From Panaeolus papilionaceus (lineage: Eukaryota > Basidiomycota > Agaricomycetes > Agaricales), in contig JADNRZ010000006.1 of the NCBI GenBank assembly GCA_015501605.1, positions 1,302,001 to 1,366,000 on the forward strand: a DNA stretch of 64,000 bases. The letters are read 5' to 3'. Below, piece after piece: positions 13,906-25,278 of this stretch (within the stretch, counting starts at the first letter, position 1; each line of letters opens with the position of its first letter). Position numbers and translations under genes: made by a program. The notes below the pieces were generated by a model, which had not been told where the DNA came from, did no database searches, and worked only from the letters and a program-made list of their open reading frames with translations.

Positions 13906-16900
13906 TAAGTCAGTGACATAAGAACGAGACCCTAGGGGGCCTCGTAATCACCCTCTATGTAAATAAAGCGACCGCTGACCTATCGGATCAATCAAGGAAA
14001 GCTCTGCATGAGTGCTGTTTGTGTATTCCAATTGGACGATCCATACCTCATACTTCTCATTTGCTACCAAATCGCAGAAACGCAGTCCCATCCTATCGGT
14101 TCGCCTGAGATGTGATCTTTTGCCGTTGCGTGCTCTCCGGGCTTCAGTGGACTGTGGGGTTAGAATAATACACTGTAATTATATAGGGGGGTCTCCCTAA
14201 TAGCTTCAGCGAGCTACACGGAACCGGGCGCTGAGCTTTCAATTCATTGGAGAAACGATACGCCATATACAGCATATGAAGGATGTCTTAATGTTATACG
14301 CGCCTTTCCACCGGATATGACTCAATGCCTGCCCAACAAGTTTGTTCATTTCACGCAGTGGTTACAATCTAATTAAGGTTCCAGCTAGCAGCTGGTGGCG
14401 CCAAATAAACCGCTTCAATACGGCAGTCGCAACAGGCTTCAGACAAAAGCCATGGCGTATGTAACCTTATTCATGCCTTTATTAGAGCATGTCGTTCGAG
14501 CTAGAAGTGACACCTCTGTTTCCATTGGGCTCGCAACATGCGATTAAGACGCCCAAACCCTTTATGGTGTAGAACCATGTAGCATCATTACTTAAAACGA
14601 GAAGTGCTATTATCCCCGAATAAGGAGGTAAAAACTTACAGCGCCGGATGGAGAACGGTGGTTCTTCGATTGTAGGAAATAGACGCTTGTATTTCGGTAT
14701 CTGTATTATTTCCCGCCGTCGCTGCGGCAATTGCCTCGTCAAAGCGTAATACTATTCTGTGAGAGCCAAGGAATCGACCTCAGAGTATTTTGAACTCGAA
14801 TCCCGTATTTTAGAATTCACACCACGGTCAAAGTCAAGTATATAACGTTATTCCTGTGTTGCCACATCGCTTATACGTCGTGGGCATCACGGTAGAAGAG
14901 GGTGTTTTCGAGCCTTCGAACCGGGGCCCCACAGGGCCACAGGCTGATTCTCAGGGAGATTATTGCAGTCTTACACTGCGCACCATAAAGGGATCGAATA
15001 GAACATTTTGCTAGAGGTATGGCGAGATTGGTATATGCGCAGCACTTTTAAGCACCGAATAGGATCCCTTCCCAAGATTGGAAGCTGGTAATTCGAATGA
15101 TTATACACCACGCACCAATTTCATCACTAACATGCTATATCTATAGACACGGCGTTTTCCGATAAACGACATTTAATAGACACTGACAAGGGAACATGGT
15201 TATATGCTCACTGCTTAATTATCAGTGCCAGTTCCCTGAGTCTAAGCTTCGGATCCTAATGACGGACAGCTAACCCAAGTCTGACATTGACAAGATCATG
15301 GCGTTTTCTCCTTTTGACAGACATGATTCCGTCCCAAAAATAACTCCAATATCAATCTTTGATTTTTGAGAGCCATATGGACACACAAACCCACACAACT
15401 GAATTGGATTCGAATTCGACAGTTGAGCTTGGGAGCTCGAGCTGCGCCGGTGTTTTATCATCATCAACGAGCCATGCACCTTCGGTTGCGACAAGGTTTA
15501 GATGCACATGTCGCCAATTGCCATTTCCACATGTGTTATGCCACGAAGCCAGCCACGATAACTGTCAGTCCCTCAACGAGCGGTTCAGAGTACCTGTAAG
15601 GCAACAGACGGGAGGTCAAAGCCGCTCTTAGAACACAAATTCAGGTGGCGTAGATCTTCCTCAGATGGCCTTGTAATTTCCCGAATCAATTGCACCTGGA
15701 TGATGGCATGGGAGAATAGGGCCAACTTCGCTATAATTAGGGCGTTTGGGTGGTCCCTCAGTACCATCGCCATGCTCTAATTGCCTCGGAAGGCCGACGC
15801 AGCGGGAATTGGCAGCAATCTAGCAGCTGCTGGGTTTCCACTTGAAAGAAAGTAAGCCAACCGTCACATAGCTCGGTTCTTTTGATCATTGAGTCGAAGA
15901 ACTAGTTCGGTTATTATTTTGGGTAATGTTCATGCAGTCGAGTGCTTAAACCTTGCTCGGAAATTAGCGCCAGCCCCCATGGGGTCACCCGACATCGAAG
16001 TCCACGTGTTTCTTGCACGAATGGCAAAAACAGAGCCTACTCTTCTTGGCAGCATTACCAGACGTCTAAGGCATTCGACAAAGACGGGAGCGGAGCGACA
16101 TGTGGAAAAATAATGCAACAATGGCCAGTGGGGTATTTTTCATATCAAACATTATCGCCTAGTATAATTATCAGAAAGATGGCCGTTGCGATCCCAAAAG
16201 TAAACAATACTCACCTTCACAAATTTAGCGTTCAACTTCGGGACCGAAACCGATAAAGTGGAGGCTGTTAGTCTAACGAGCAAGCTTCTAATTCAAACCA
16301 TTCAAGAACTTCGATTCCATGGTCCATATGTATATTCGTGTGATTCGTGCAATCGCTCGCGAAGAGCTGCGAGCAGTTTGAAATCAACAGACATCGGAAC
16401 CCCAGAACCAAGAAAATGCGGGGAGACGGGAAGCCTAAAACCGCACATGATCAGGTAGGATCAGGTCAAGCCCCTGAGTGTATGGCTTGGAAGGTCAGTC
16501 AATTGCACCTCCAGTCCCATTTAGATGCGGGATTTTCGCGCGACGCAATAACTATATGGAATGGGTTTGCGGCACGAAGAAAAAGATATAAGGGGAATGG
16601 GGGGGAATGGATAGAAAATAGATAACCAAAAGAACCCGAAGGACAACGAAAGTCCAAGGATATGAAATAGTTCGAATTTTATTGGTGTAGGTCTGCAAGT
16701 CGCATCACTTCGGTCCAGAGAGGCTCAATTGCATGTGGGGACCCCACAGGGCCCCACATCGATAACCTACACTGCCCACATGGCTCCACACGCGTAGGTA
16801 AAAATCTCCAAAAAAGAAATTTCATTGCAAGAGACCAAAAAGAGAAGCGATGCAAGGAGAAAGCAGGGAGAAGGGTAGCACAAGGACGAGTCCATGAGGG

Positions 16901-16930
16901 TACTTGTATACACCCTAAAAGCTCAGAAAA
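13906..16930. other. Gene-poor stretch, nothing recognised
   Basis: No convincing coding sequence on either strand. Two GC-rich patches share the 12-mer CCCCACAGGGCC, at about 14926-14937 and 16740-16752; the second is near-palindromic (GTGGGGACCCCAC). The last few hundred bases are the downstream flank of rap1. Confidence 0.45.
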
Positions 16931-19494
16931 TCAACTATTGTCACCCTCCAAAAGGTCGATGTTTTGTCCGGCAGCCAACTGCGAGATAAGGTGCTCAATC
17001 CTCGCTTTATGGATTCGGTGGTGCTCTTGCCAGCCTTTCCATGGGTGGTGAGGGTTCTGCACACTTAATTGTCAGCTCAATTGCATAGGTTGCATATGTG
17101 AATACGTACCAGGCGGCCAAAGTGCTGGAAGATCTTATCTGAAGTGCCTTCAGGTTTATTAAAGAAAAACTTGGCAAGTAAAATATCATCGGATTTGCTG
17201 TAGCGCATTTTCTTGTCCGGTGGGAGAGGAAGTGGTTCGTCTCCTTCCTGTCTCTCTAGTTCGTGCTTGTGCCTTCTCCAGAATTTCATCCAGGATGCCC
17301 GAGAGTGGTGAGGCGCCTATGCATAGATGAGCATGGGCTGAAAAATTATGAGAAACGAAACGTACTTTGATCGCAACCTCTTTCCAAAAGGCAATCATAT
17401 CCAATGCGCCTTGTGATCTACACTTGGTACTCAGAGAGTGAAAAATCATAGATGAATAAAATGTATCACCTCCTGTATTCCATGAACCGAATCAAGAACG
17501 TCACGTCCTCTTGCGTGAAAGCCACACCCTTGCCCGTGGTACTCCTGAACAACGCCCTAGGTGGGGTTGGGGACCTGTTCCTTGCGGGTGCAGCGGCAGC
17601 GGCAGCGGTGGCTGCTGCTAAATCTAACCTTAGGTGAGGAGCAGGCGGTTCTCTAGGCATATTGCTGGTGCTTGGTTGAGAGGGCCCGGCTTCTTCGACC
17701 TCCATATTCACATCGTCATCCATACCAGGGGACTCTGATCGATCGTGATTCATGGTGTAACCGCTGAGCCTTATTTGATGCTTATTGCAGTACCGGCGCC
17801 ATGAGTAGAACCTGTCGTTGATAGGTCAATAAAGTAGAAAATGTGTGGTATGATGTGCGCATACGTGTGGTGGGGTGCCTAATGAGACAAATGAATTTCA
17901 ATGATAAACGCACTCGACATAAGCATCAAGACAAACCTTGACGGCGATCCGTTCACAAATCTCACGTAAACTAAAATCTAATCAGCTGCTGGACATATTT
18001 AACTTTCAACGGCACACCAACCTCAATACCAAGCACTGCTCTTGACAATAATCAATGTAACGCTTGAGATAGATAACATCGTCCGCAGTGAATAAATTTC
18101 CGCCATAGGTGCTTTTGATTACCCGAGTGGGAGGTGTAGGAGATCGAGCAGGAGGGTTGCGGTTCACAACAAGGGTCGTAGCTGGAGCCGCTGGTGGGGG
18201 CTTTGAATTGAATCAGGTTAGCTAGTGGGTCATGGATGATATTGAATCTCACAAACCTGCGTCCTCGTACGTTTACGACCCCTGGGCCGTTCTTCTCGGT
18301 CAGCAGCAGCAGCAGAACTTTCAGCAGGCATTGAACCCCCAGCACCAGACGCAGCTCCAGGGGGCTGGTCCACTTGCTCTTCCATGTAGGGAGGCTGATG
18401 GTATGCATGATCATACTAGATAAACACATCGTCGTCAGTATACCTCTAAAATGATGACCAGCGGAATTCAGGTTTACATTGGCTGTGTCATAATACGGCC
18501 CTGGAGGTGGAACCCAGTTCTGATCCGTCCTATACCGATAATCATAGGTAGGTGGGGGAGGAGGGATATCCTCGGGGGGAGTATATCCATCCCAGGCTTC
18601 ATCTCTGTACCCTGGAGCTCCTGGAGGGGGCCGGTGTACCAGATCGGTAGCAGGGCCCGGGGGATGAGGTGGTGGGGGAGGTTGAATATGAGAGGGCATG
18701 GATGTAACCCACTGTTGAGGAGGTCCTCCTGGAACTGTCCTCGATGCAGTCATACCGTTGGTATAGACAAATTGGTATGGATGCATTGGGGCCACTTGGG
18801 GGATGGGCGCTTGAATTGGCTGTGGTGGGAGTGGCGGCACAGATGGTAGAGAACGAGTGCTAGATTCTGGTGGAGGTGCTTGGGTCCTAGGAGATGAATT
18901 AGAGGCAATCGCAGTACGTATAAGGGGGTAATTTACTGTTCATTTCCTGTCACTTTACAGCCTGACCAGTTGGTGCGGAAAGTATGAAGTTGATTAGACT
19001 TGATACACTCGTGAACCCAACGAGCACTTAAAACGACTTTGCCCTTCTTGTTAGCATACTGGCGATACAAATTCTGGCCAGATGGTTTGTATGGGTCCAC
19101 TGCACAAATTATTTAAGCATCCCGTTCCGTCGAGTGCCAAGTGCTTTACCTAGAATATAGTTTAGGCCACTGTACCCTGGCGAGACTGTGCCGCCATGTT
19201 TCTATGAGTCAAAAACCAGACACGAAAAAGGCGCGTAAATTCAATCAGCCTACGCTACTTGACTTTGAAACATCCAAAACGTACGATAATGAGTTCTGTG
19301 AGCTCTTCCTTGTCTTCGACGTCCTTCTCAATGTAGAGGTTCAATGGTTGACCCAACATCGGGTCCAGAAAGAGTTCTGTATTGACACTTGCATCCTCTG
19401 GCTGCTGCTCCTGGACCGGCGGTGGTGGAGGTGGAGGTGGAGGTTGTTGTGCATGATGAGCAGCGCGACGAGTAGACGAACGAGTGGGTGCCAT
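16931..19494 (-). CDS. rap1: Rap1-type telomere protein: BRCT plus three Myb-like repeats
   Basis: Rap1 proteins bind or cap telomeres in the nucleus. The N-terminus is a polyproline stretch followed by a BRCT domain (about residues 38-140: LGQPLNLYIEKDVEDKEEL ... KHGGTVSPGYSGLNYILVD ... VVLSARWVHECIKSNQLHTF). A long Pro-rich linker then leads to three Rap1-type Myb units. Unit 1 is FTADDVIYLKRYIDY ... ICERIAVKAPHHT and YSWRRYCNKHQIRL, about 18.09-17.76 kb. Unit 2 is FTQEDVTFLIRFMEYRR ... FWKEVAIKAPHHSRASW, about 17.51-17.25 kb. Unit 3 is YSKSDDILLAKFFFNKPEG ... LNPHHPWKGWQEHHR, about 17.21-16.97 kb. Each has a PHH motif before the last helix, and each is split by short introns. The stop TGA is at 16931-16933. 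I chose the start at 19494 (MAPTRSSTRR); an in-frame ATG at 19614 is an alternative. No Rap1 C-terminal (RCT) domain is visible. Exon edges in the Pro-rich part are uncertain. Confidence 0.85.
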
Positions 19495-19659
19495 GGGTCT
19501 CGCCTTGACAGAGTCAATATCACCATGGGTGGTTGGAGTCCTCGTTGTCCAACAATGTGGATGCCACAAGATGACAAACACGAATTTATTCTCACGCATT
19601 AGCCTATCAGTCATTTCTATTTTTACTTTTTCAATATCCTACAGATCTTCTACTTCATC
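19495..19659. promoter_or_regulatory. Shared divergent promoter of rap1 and the zinc-knuckle gene
   Basis: Only 165 bases separate the two chosen start codons, which point away from each other, so both promoters must lie in or overlap this gap. No clear TATA box is seen in it. Confidence 0.5.
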
Positions 19660-20796
19660 ATGACTCGTGTAACAAATTTTGGCATAAAGCGCAAGTATGT
19701 TCAGGCAGGGTTTGGTCAAGAAGAGGAGTTACAACAACAAGCTGGACCTTCAACACTTCAAAATAATGAGGCTGACGCCTCAACGGAGTCGGCACCAAAT
19801 CCACCTGCCAAGAAAAAAAGAAAACGTACACCAAAGTCACAGAGAGATTATTATGTACCCAAGGAACCAACAAAACCAAAAGGGAAGGGAAAAGCCGAAG
19901 ATGGGGAGGGAGGCGCAGAGGATGGTGGAGGAGGAGAGGCAGCTGCTGATAAGCCTGCCCTGACCAAGGCAGAAAAGAAGAAGAAAAAGTTTAAGGACTT
20001 TGTGGAAAGGAAGGAGAAGGGTGATTATTTTAATGAGCCTCTCTAGTTTTGTAAATGCTGACCTACAATTTTGTCACCAGCATCTGAAGCTAGGCGCTTA
20101 AGTCGGATAAAGGAAAAGCTGAATCATACGACATGTTTTGCTTGTCGAGAGAAGGGACATGCAGCTAAAGATTGTCCAACTACACAAAAGGCTGAAGACA
20201 GCCAACTGGGATACGAAGTCCAAAAGGGTGTTGGAATCTGCTATCGGTGCGTCAGCCTAACACTTTCCCATACCTCTGATTAATTCTTGTCAAAGGTGTG
20301 GATCTGACAAGCACAGTTTATCGCGGTGCAAAAAACCAAACAATCCCAACAGCCCATTCCCGTATGCGTCGTGTTTCGTATGCAATGGCAGAGGCCATCT
20401 CGCATCTGCGTGTCCTCAAAATAAAGAGAGAGGTGTATATCCCAATGGCGGCTCTTGTAAACTCTGTGGGCAGACGACACATCTGGCTCGGGACTGCGAT
20501 GTCAGGAAGAAGGGTATGTGTCACATATCGTCTTTCAGCTTTTCGATTTCATTAAAATAATTCCTTCAGGCGTCGACCCAACGACGGTCTTTGGGACAGG
20601 ACGTGAAGCAGGGCCGGACGAAGACGATTTCCACACCCTCAAACGTAGAACGAATGAAGTCGAGCAGGAGATTAAGCAAGCCGATAAGCTCAAGAACCTT
20701 CTAGAGATCAAGACGGGCGTTCACTCTGGCGTAGTGAAAGCTTTCGGATCGGTTGCTGCTCAGCCTGCACCGAAAAAGGTCGTTGTATTCAAATGA
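19660..20796 (+). CDS. ZCCHC9-like protein with four CCHC zinc knuckles
   Basis: Basic and lysine-rich N-terminus (AKKKRKRTPKSQRDYYVP, probably a nuclear or nucleolar signal; KAEKKKKKFKDFVERKEK), followed by four CX2CX4HX4C knuckles: CFACREKGHAAKDC, CYRCGSDKHSLSRC, CFVCNGRGHLASAC and CKLCGQTTHLARDC. The third and fourth, separated by YPNGGS, match the arrangement of metazoan ZCCHC9 and its fungal relatives, which act in the nucleolus with RNA. A short C-terminal helix and tail end in PAPKKVVVFK. Three introns fit: a 60-nt one with a GTGATT donor after KEK (otherwise a stop at 20044-20046 would end the frame), one inside knuckle 2 and one before GVDPTTVFG. The exact RNA target cannot be read from sequence. 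Confidence 0.85.
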
Positions 20797-21052
20797 GCTG
20801 CTGTTTTTCTTCCTCTTGCAGCACAGCGTGTATCCTTTCGTCTTTCGTCTTCTATATTAGGTGACCTTTAAGCCTGTCTCGCAAGTGAGAGAAGATTATT
20901 ACGAAAACCAAGATTTAGCACGGTTGTATCGGTGACATGTGGAACTTGCCACACGTGCATCGGAGTTGATGAAATCATGCTTTGTGCTATTTCTGCCTGT
21001 CGTTTGATCTCGACTTCATTCTTTACTATTAGGATATCTAAGCGCGCCTACG

Positions 21053-22126
21053 ATGTCTCTGAGCACCAAAATTATCTACGGGACTGCCTGGTACACCTCT
21101 ATTCAGTTCTGGATATGTTGTCGATTGCTGACTGACAAATAGGAAGAAGGAACAAACCACAGCGCTCGTCGTAGCTGCTATCTGCAATGGCTTCAAAGCG
21201 ATTGACACGGGTACAGGCCTAGCTTTTACTTGAGATTATGTTGTAACACCTGTTTAAACTCTAGCTTGCCAACCCAAACATTATCGGTACTTTTTGCCAC
21301 GCTGACATTCCAGTATCATCGCCAACTGATAGGTTACGTGTTCAGGGAAGATCTTGTGGGTGCTGCTCTGCTAGAGCTCAAAGCCAAGCACAACATCAAA
21401 CGAGAAGATATATTTCTCCAAACCAAGTACACCCCCATCGGCGGTCAAGATGCATCCAAACCACTACCCTACAACCCCTCCGACCCCATAAGCACACAAA
21501 TCCTCACATCACATCAGACCTCCCTTTCCAACCTCCACACCACCTACATCGACAGCTACCTCCTACACTCACCCCTTCCCACGATTGAACAAACGCTGGA
21601 AGCATGGCATACGCTCATGAAATTGCAAGATGAGGGTAAAGTAAGGATGATCGGCGTCAGCAATACATATGACGTCAGGATATTAGCTGCGCTGCAGAAG
21701 GCGCGCAAGGTGCAGGTTGTGCAGAATAGGTGGTACGAAGGTAACGGATGGGATCATGCTGTCTTAAATTATTGTCGAGAGCATGATATTATGTATCAGT
21801 GCGTAACCCTTCACATATTGATTAGGCTGATATCTGTGCTCATGAACATGGATAGATCTTTCTGGACACTGACTGGCTCGCCATCCTTGCTCTCTCATCC
21901 TTCTCTTATCCGCATCGCGAGTGCTTCCAACATGACACCAGCTCAAGTTGTGTACAAGCTATCACAAGAAGCAGACGTCACTCCTCTTTCCGGGACCACA
22001 AATCAACAACACATGATCGAGGACGTCGCTGTAGAGAACAGCACCTTCGCTGAGGGGATGGAGACACGGCTTAAAGAAGTCAAATCCTTTGTATTCGACA
22101 ACGCGGGGATTGATAGCACTGTTTGA
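21053..22126 (+). CDS. Aldo/keto reductase family oxidoreductase
   Basis: NAD(P)H-dependent reduction of a carbonyl substrate, probably cytosolic; the substrate is unknown. The chosen start, MSLSTKIIYGTAW at 21053, gives the usual first strand. Spliced text then reads GFKAIDTACQPKHYREDLVG, IFLQTKYTP and YIDSYLLHSP. These supply the catalytic tetrad Asp (AIDT), Tyr (KHYRED), Lys (QTKY) and His (LLHSP). VRMIGVSNTY and the C-terminal ADVTPLSGTTNQQHM match the nucleotide-binding end of the barrel. There are several short introns; the fourth exon is best joined with the acceptor before GGAAGATC (about 21346), which restores HYRED. Its stop TGA at 22124-22126 lies 7 bases from the stop of the convergent F-box gene, so the two transcripts must overlap at their 3' ends. 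Confidence 0.9.
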
Positions 22127-22133
22127 ATTGCAT

Positions 22134-23177
22134 TCAAGGAAAGCTTCTCCACCAGGCTTGACCAGCCTCGTTTAATTCCACCTCATAATCAAACTCGTTC
22201 ATGTCGAAAATCCTATTCGGGACGTATTCCATGTAACCACCTGTAACGCTTCGTCAAAATCAAAGCAAAAAATGGAACTAAGCCCCAACTGCTCACTTTT
22301 TCGAGCATGAACGATTCGACTTGCGAACTTCCAAGAGTCAAGTCTCCCATTGGCTCCAGCCAGCCAGTCTGCATCAGCTATCATGAAGATTTGCATCCAC
22401 GAAGGCATGATCACGATGCGGACATCATGGACGAGTTCGGCATGTTTCGCAAAAACCTTGATAACCTGCAGCCAAGGACACCCATCGTCACTGCACACCC
22501 TGCTTAAGAAGGCCTTCCTACTGTGCTCGTAGGGGCCCTCGGGTATACAAGAGCGGAGATGGGTCAGAGCTTTGAGCTCTATGAGGACGTCCAGTGGAAC
22601 CTCGCTGTTGATTTGCAAGTGGGTCAATCCTTGGAAGACGGGAGAAAGCATTTGTTCTCTGCTCAGGTCTTCAAAGCATCCAGAGAAACGTTTGAGGTGT
22701 GTTAGGTATGAAAAGATGGGATAAAGCTTTGGGAGATTATCTGCACCACACCACACCGCCATGTCTTGTGTGTTTGGACAGTGCTGGATGACCTTCTTCA
22801 TCGACTCGATGTGATGCGAATATGAGGTATGGCGGAGAAAAAGGTGTTTAACGAATGGCCCATTGCCCTCCTCAGGTCTGAACGTCGGGGTGGGTCTGGA
22901 AACTGCATGAAAGATATCCTGAGGCCACGACCATCTAAAGACATGATAGATCAGGGGTCGAACCCTGAAGGTTCGCAAATTATCAGCAAACACTTATGTA
23001 TATTGTGTCATTCGTCCCAGCGAAAGAGCCGTACCAAGTTCGTACCCGTGTTGCCGTTAATTGCAAATTAAGAGCACATCGAGCGGATGGAAAATCGCCA
23101 ACGATCTCTTCTGCGGCCATCTCGAAGATGATCCTTTCCAGCTCAAGCGGAAGGACTGGTGAGAGTTCGTTTTCCAT
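22134..23177 (-). CDS. F-box-like protein, family copy A
   Basis: First of five paralogues in this window. The N-terminus (LPLELERIIFEMAAEE ... LNLQLTATRVRTW, then after an intron VRPLIYHVF) has the layout of an F-box: LPxEL, IF, a LxLxAxRVxxW helix and RPLxYR. The body has leucine-rich-repeat-like strings (LTHLKRFSGCFEDLSREQM, FQGLTHLQI, LKALTHLRSC) and ends GANGRLDSWKFASRIVHARKS, then intron 2 and a last exon with VPNRIF ... NEAGQAWWRSFP. F-box proteins are substrate adaptors of SCF ubiquitin ligases; Skp1 binding here is inferred, not shown. The gene has three exons; start at 23177 (MENELSPVLP), stop TGA at 22134-22136. Confidence 0.75.
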
Positions 23178-24121
23178 CAGTGGGTTCGTAATCGAGGTTT
23201 CGAGGGAGGGTAGGTTCAGACTCGCGAGGATGAAGACCAGATAGCGAAAGGTTTAAAACCGGGTGTCCTTGTCGGATTACTGCAGGTGGAAATCATGATA
23301 CAACGAGACATATTCAAACACCCTTTTGAGTGTGATGGCATGGTCAGCAGTTTCACCCTTTTTCACACCTCCACTGGCACACACCCCGGCGAGTCGATTT
23401 CCTAAGATAAGATGGATGGTGCTGTAAGTCACCTGAAAGTCCAAAAATAGCTGAATACATGATGTCAAATGAGGTAGATATGGGTTGAACATAACTGCTA
23501 ATTTACATAAAAGGAGCTTGTCAGTCCTGCACATTGCGCCTTATGTTGAAGTACCAACTCTGGGTTCGTATACCACCTGATGATGAACAACGGCACGCGG
23601 GCTATGCAACAAAGGATCATAGGTTATATGGCTGATCTTGAAATCAAGGCCATCCGTTCGCCACCCTTACTTAATTTTTTCGAACTACTTATTTCGAATA
23701 GATCGCCGAATCGACAAGTTCGAGTCAAGTTCAAGTTGTTATCTATTGTCATCGAGGCCACTCGAATACCCTGCTTCAATGTATGTATAACTGGCCTCTT
23801 GCGTCTTCACATACTCCATATGTTACTAAAAAAAAGAGGGAGCTTCTTTAACGAAGCCAGTTCTGTTTATATGCTTCAGTCACTGTAACACTGAGTAGTT
23901 CTGACGAATAGGACCACATAAGGACTGATGCTTGAAACCAGATACTTAGATATATTACACAGGTTCGATATGATTTGTACGTAGGTAGTTTCTGAAATTC
24001 TCTCATGATCCAGCGTCGCCCCTCATACGAATATTTTCGACATTCGAAAACCCCTTTAGAACGAAATGTAAATCAGTCTCGACGCCAAATGAAACACTAA
24101 ATGGTAAAAAAAGCACACACC
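23178..24121. other. Intergenic, no recognised gene
   Basis: Lies between F-box copy A and the lectin gene. A minus-strand frame at 23277-23534 (85 codons) has no domain and no family resemblance to the flanking F-box genes. No element ends were seen. Confidence 0.45.
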
Positions 24122-24550
24122 CTATCCAATAATGATATCGCAGTTGATGTTCTGCGTGCCAGAACCTGCGCAGTTGACAGAAACCGAACGACCTTGGCTG
24201 TTCTTGACGCTGTATTGCGTGAGCACCTTCTCGCGCTGTGCTGCGCTTGCCGTCCCTGCCTTGTAGTAATCGGGGTGGAGGGCAACACCAGTTTGGGTGT
24301 TGCTCAAGTTGGGCTGGATGTCGATCCATGATTTGTAGTTGTGGACTCCGAGAGCGATGAGGAAGGCTTCGCTATCGGAGGCAAGGCGGAGCGTGCCAGA
24401 GGTACCACTGCCGCCCAAGGTGAGAACATGCACATCATTCGACTTGTTCCATTTCGCTCCGTTGGCGAAGTACCAGGCGGTACTCTCAACAGCGCTGAAG
24501 AAGGCATTGGGGTTGGTCTGGTAGACACGAGCAGTGATTTGATATGACAT
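24122..24550 (-). CDS. Fungal fruit-body lectin (Agaricus bisporus lectin family)
   Basis: 142 codons in one exon, close to the usual length (about 143) of the actinoporin-like fungal fruit-body lectin family (FB_lectin). Family hallmarks visible are ITARVYQTNPNAFFSAVE at the N-terminus, VLTLGGSGTSGTLRLASD in the middle, GVHNYKSWIDI, VKNSQGRSVSVNCAGSG and the terminal CDIIIG. No signal peptide is present, as is normal for these cytoplasmic lectins. Characterised members bind the Thomsen-Friedenreich disaccharide and N-acetylglucosamine and are thought to defend fruiting bodies against fungus feeders. The role of this copy is inferred only from family. The upstream sequence has a TATA box and a probable intron in the leader. 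Confidence 0.92.
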   Translation of the reverse strand: MSYQITARVYQTNPNAFFSAVESTAWYFANGAKWNKSNDVHVLTLGGSGTSGTLRLASDSEAFLIALGVHNYKSWIDIQPNLSNTQTGVALHPDYYKAGTASAAQREKVLTQYSVKNSQGRSVSVNCAGSGTQNINCDIIIG

Positions 24551-24690
24551 GGTAGCAAATGTAGTCTGTAGACTGAGTCCGATCGCTGTTAGTTTGAGTG
24601 TGGTGGTAGATGTGCGAGAGAGGACTTACTTCTGAAGGAGGTTGCTTCGAGTCTGCTAAGTTAGGTATTTCGTTCGTGCTTTTATATGTT
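24551..24690 (-). promoter_or_regulatory. Lectin leader and TATA box
   Basis: On the minus strand a TATAAAA box lies at 24686-24680, about 130 bases before the ATG. Between them the leader contains a GTAAGTCC donor and a CTACAG acceptor just before ACTACATTTGCTACCATG, so the 5' untranslated region is probably spliced. Confidence 0.55.
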
Positions 24691-25193
24691 TCGTGCAGCT
24701 CATTTCTATCTCTTTTGGGATGAATATGACCCGATTCTCGATACGGCTTCTTGCATCGGCCTGGAAATGCGGCGCTAGCTTACGATAGCACTAGCGCTCT
24801 TTCTAGGTAGTTTCAGTTATCTAAATTTGTAGCTTCGAAGCTCGGATCATGCTGCTGCACATTTTCGTAACAGCTATTCAACCAGCTTTACTCAGATTAA
24901 CCAATGAATTTCGGTCACATATTCTCGCTGCTCCCGGACTCGAATTAGCAACGAAAGATATGGCGTTGTGCTGTAATATGGTTATGATACATCACCCAAA
25001 GAACCACTCGTCGCGTGGCACTGACCGACTATAGAGAGAGAACGTCAGACCTTCCGAGTCTGCAGAAAGCAATGTCGGGTTTTGATCAGCGCTTGAGCAA
25101 GTTTTGGTAATTTCGCTTCTTCACATTCAATTGAGTTGGTAGCACATCTTGTTACCTTTGATTCCTTACTCTGACAATTGACTGACAGTGACA

Positions 25194-25278
25194 ATGCTGC
25201 ATTCAATTGTTCGATGCTTCGATTCACGCTGTAGACCCACATGCAGCTCGGCTTTCCCTTTTGCGAACAACTCTGCAT
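25194..25278 (+). repeat. Inverted repeat, left arm (85 bp)
   Basis: Matches the reverse complement of 26580-26664 with five mismatches in 85 positions by my alignment, and no gap. In one frame both arms encode the same string, QLFDASIHAVDPHAARLS, and two of the five differences fall at silent or conservative sites. Confidence 0.8.

Noticed and set aside
19141..19602. Plus-strand frame of 153 codons opposite the rap1 BRCT exon
   Set aside because: It is the antisense shadow of the Pro-rich and BRCT coding sequence; the minus-strand reading has the domain.
22949..22964. AGGGGTCGAACCCTGA, which resembles a tRNA T-arm on the minus strand
   Set aside because: It lies at the second exon of F-box copy A (coding the RPL of VRPLIYHVF), and no acceptor stem, D-arm or A box is found at the right distance.
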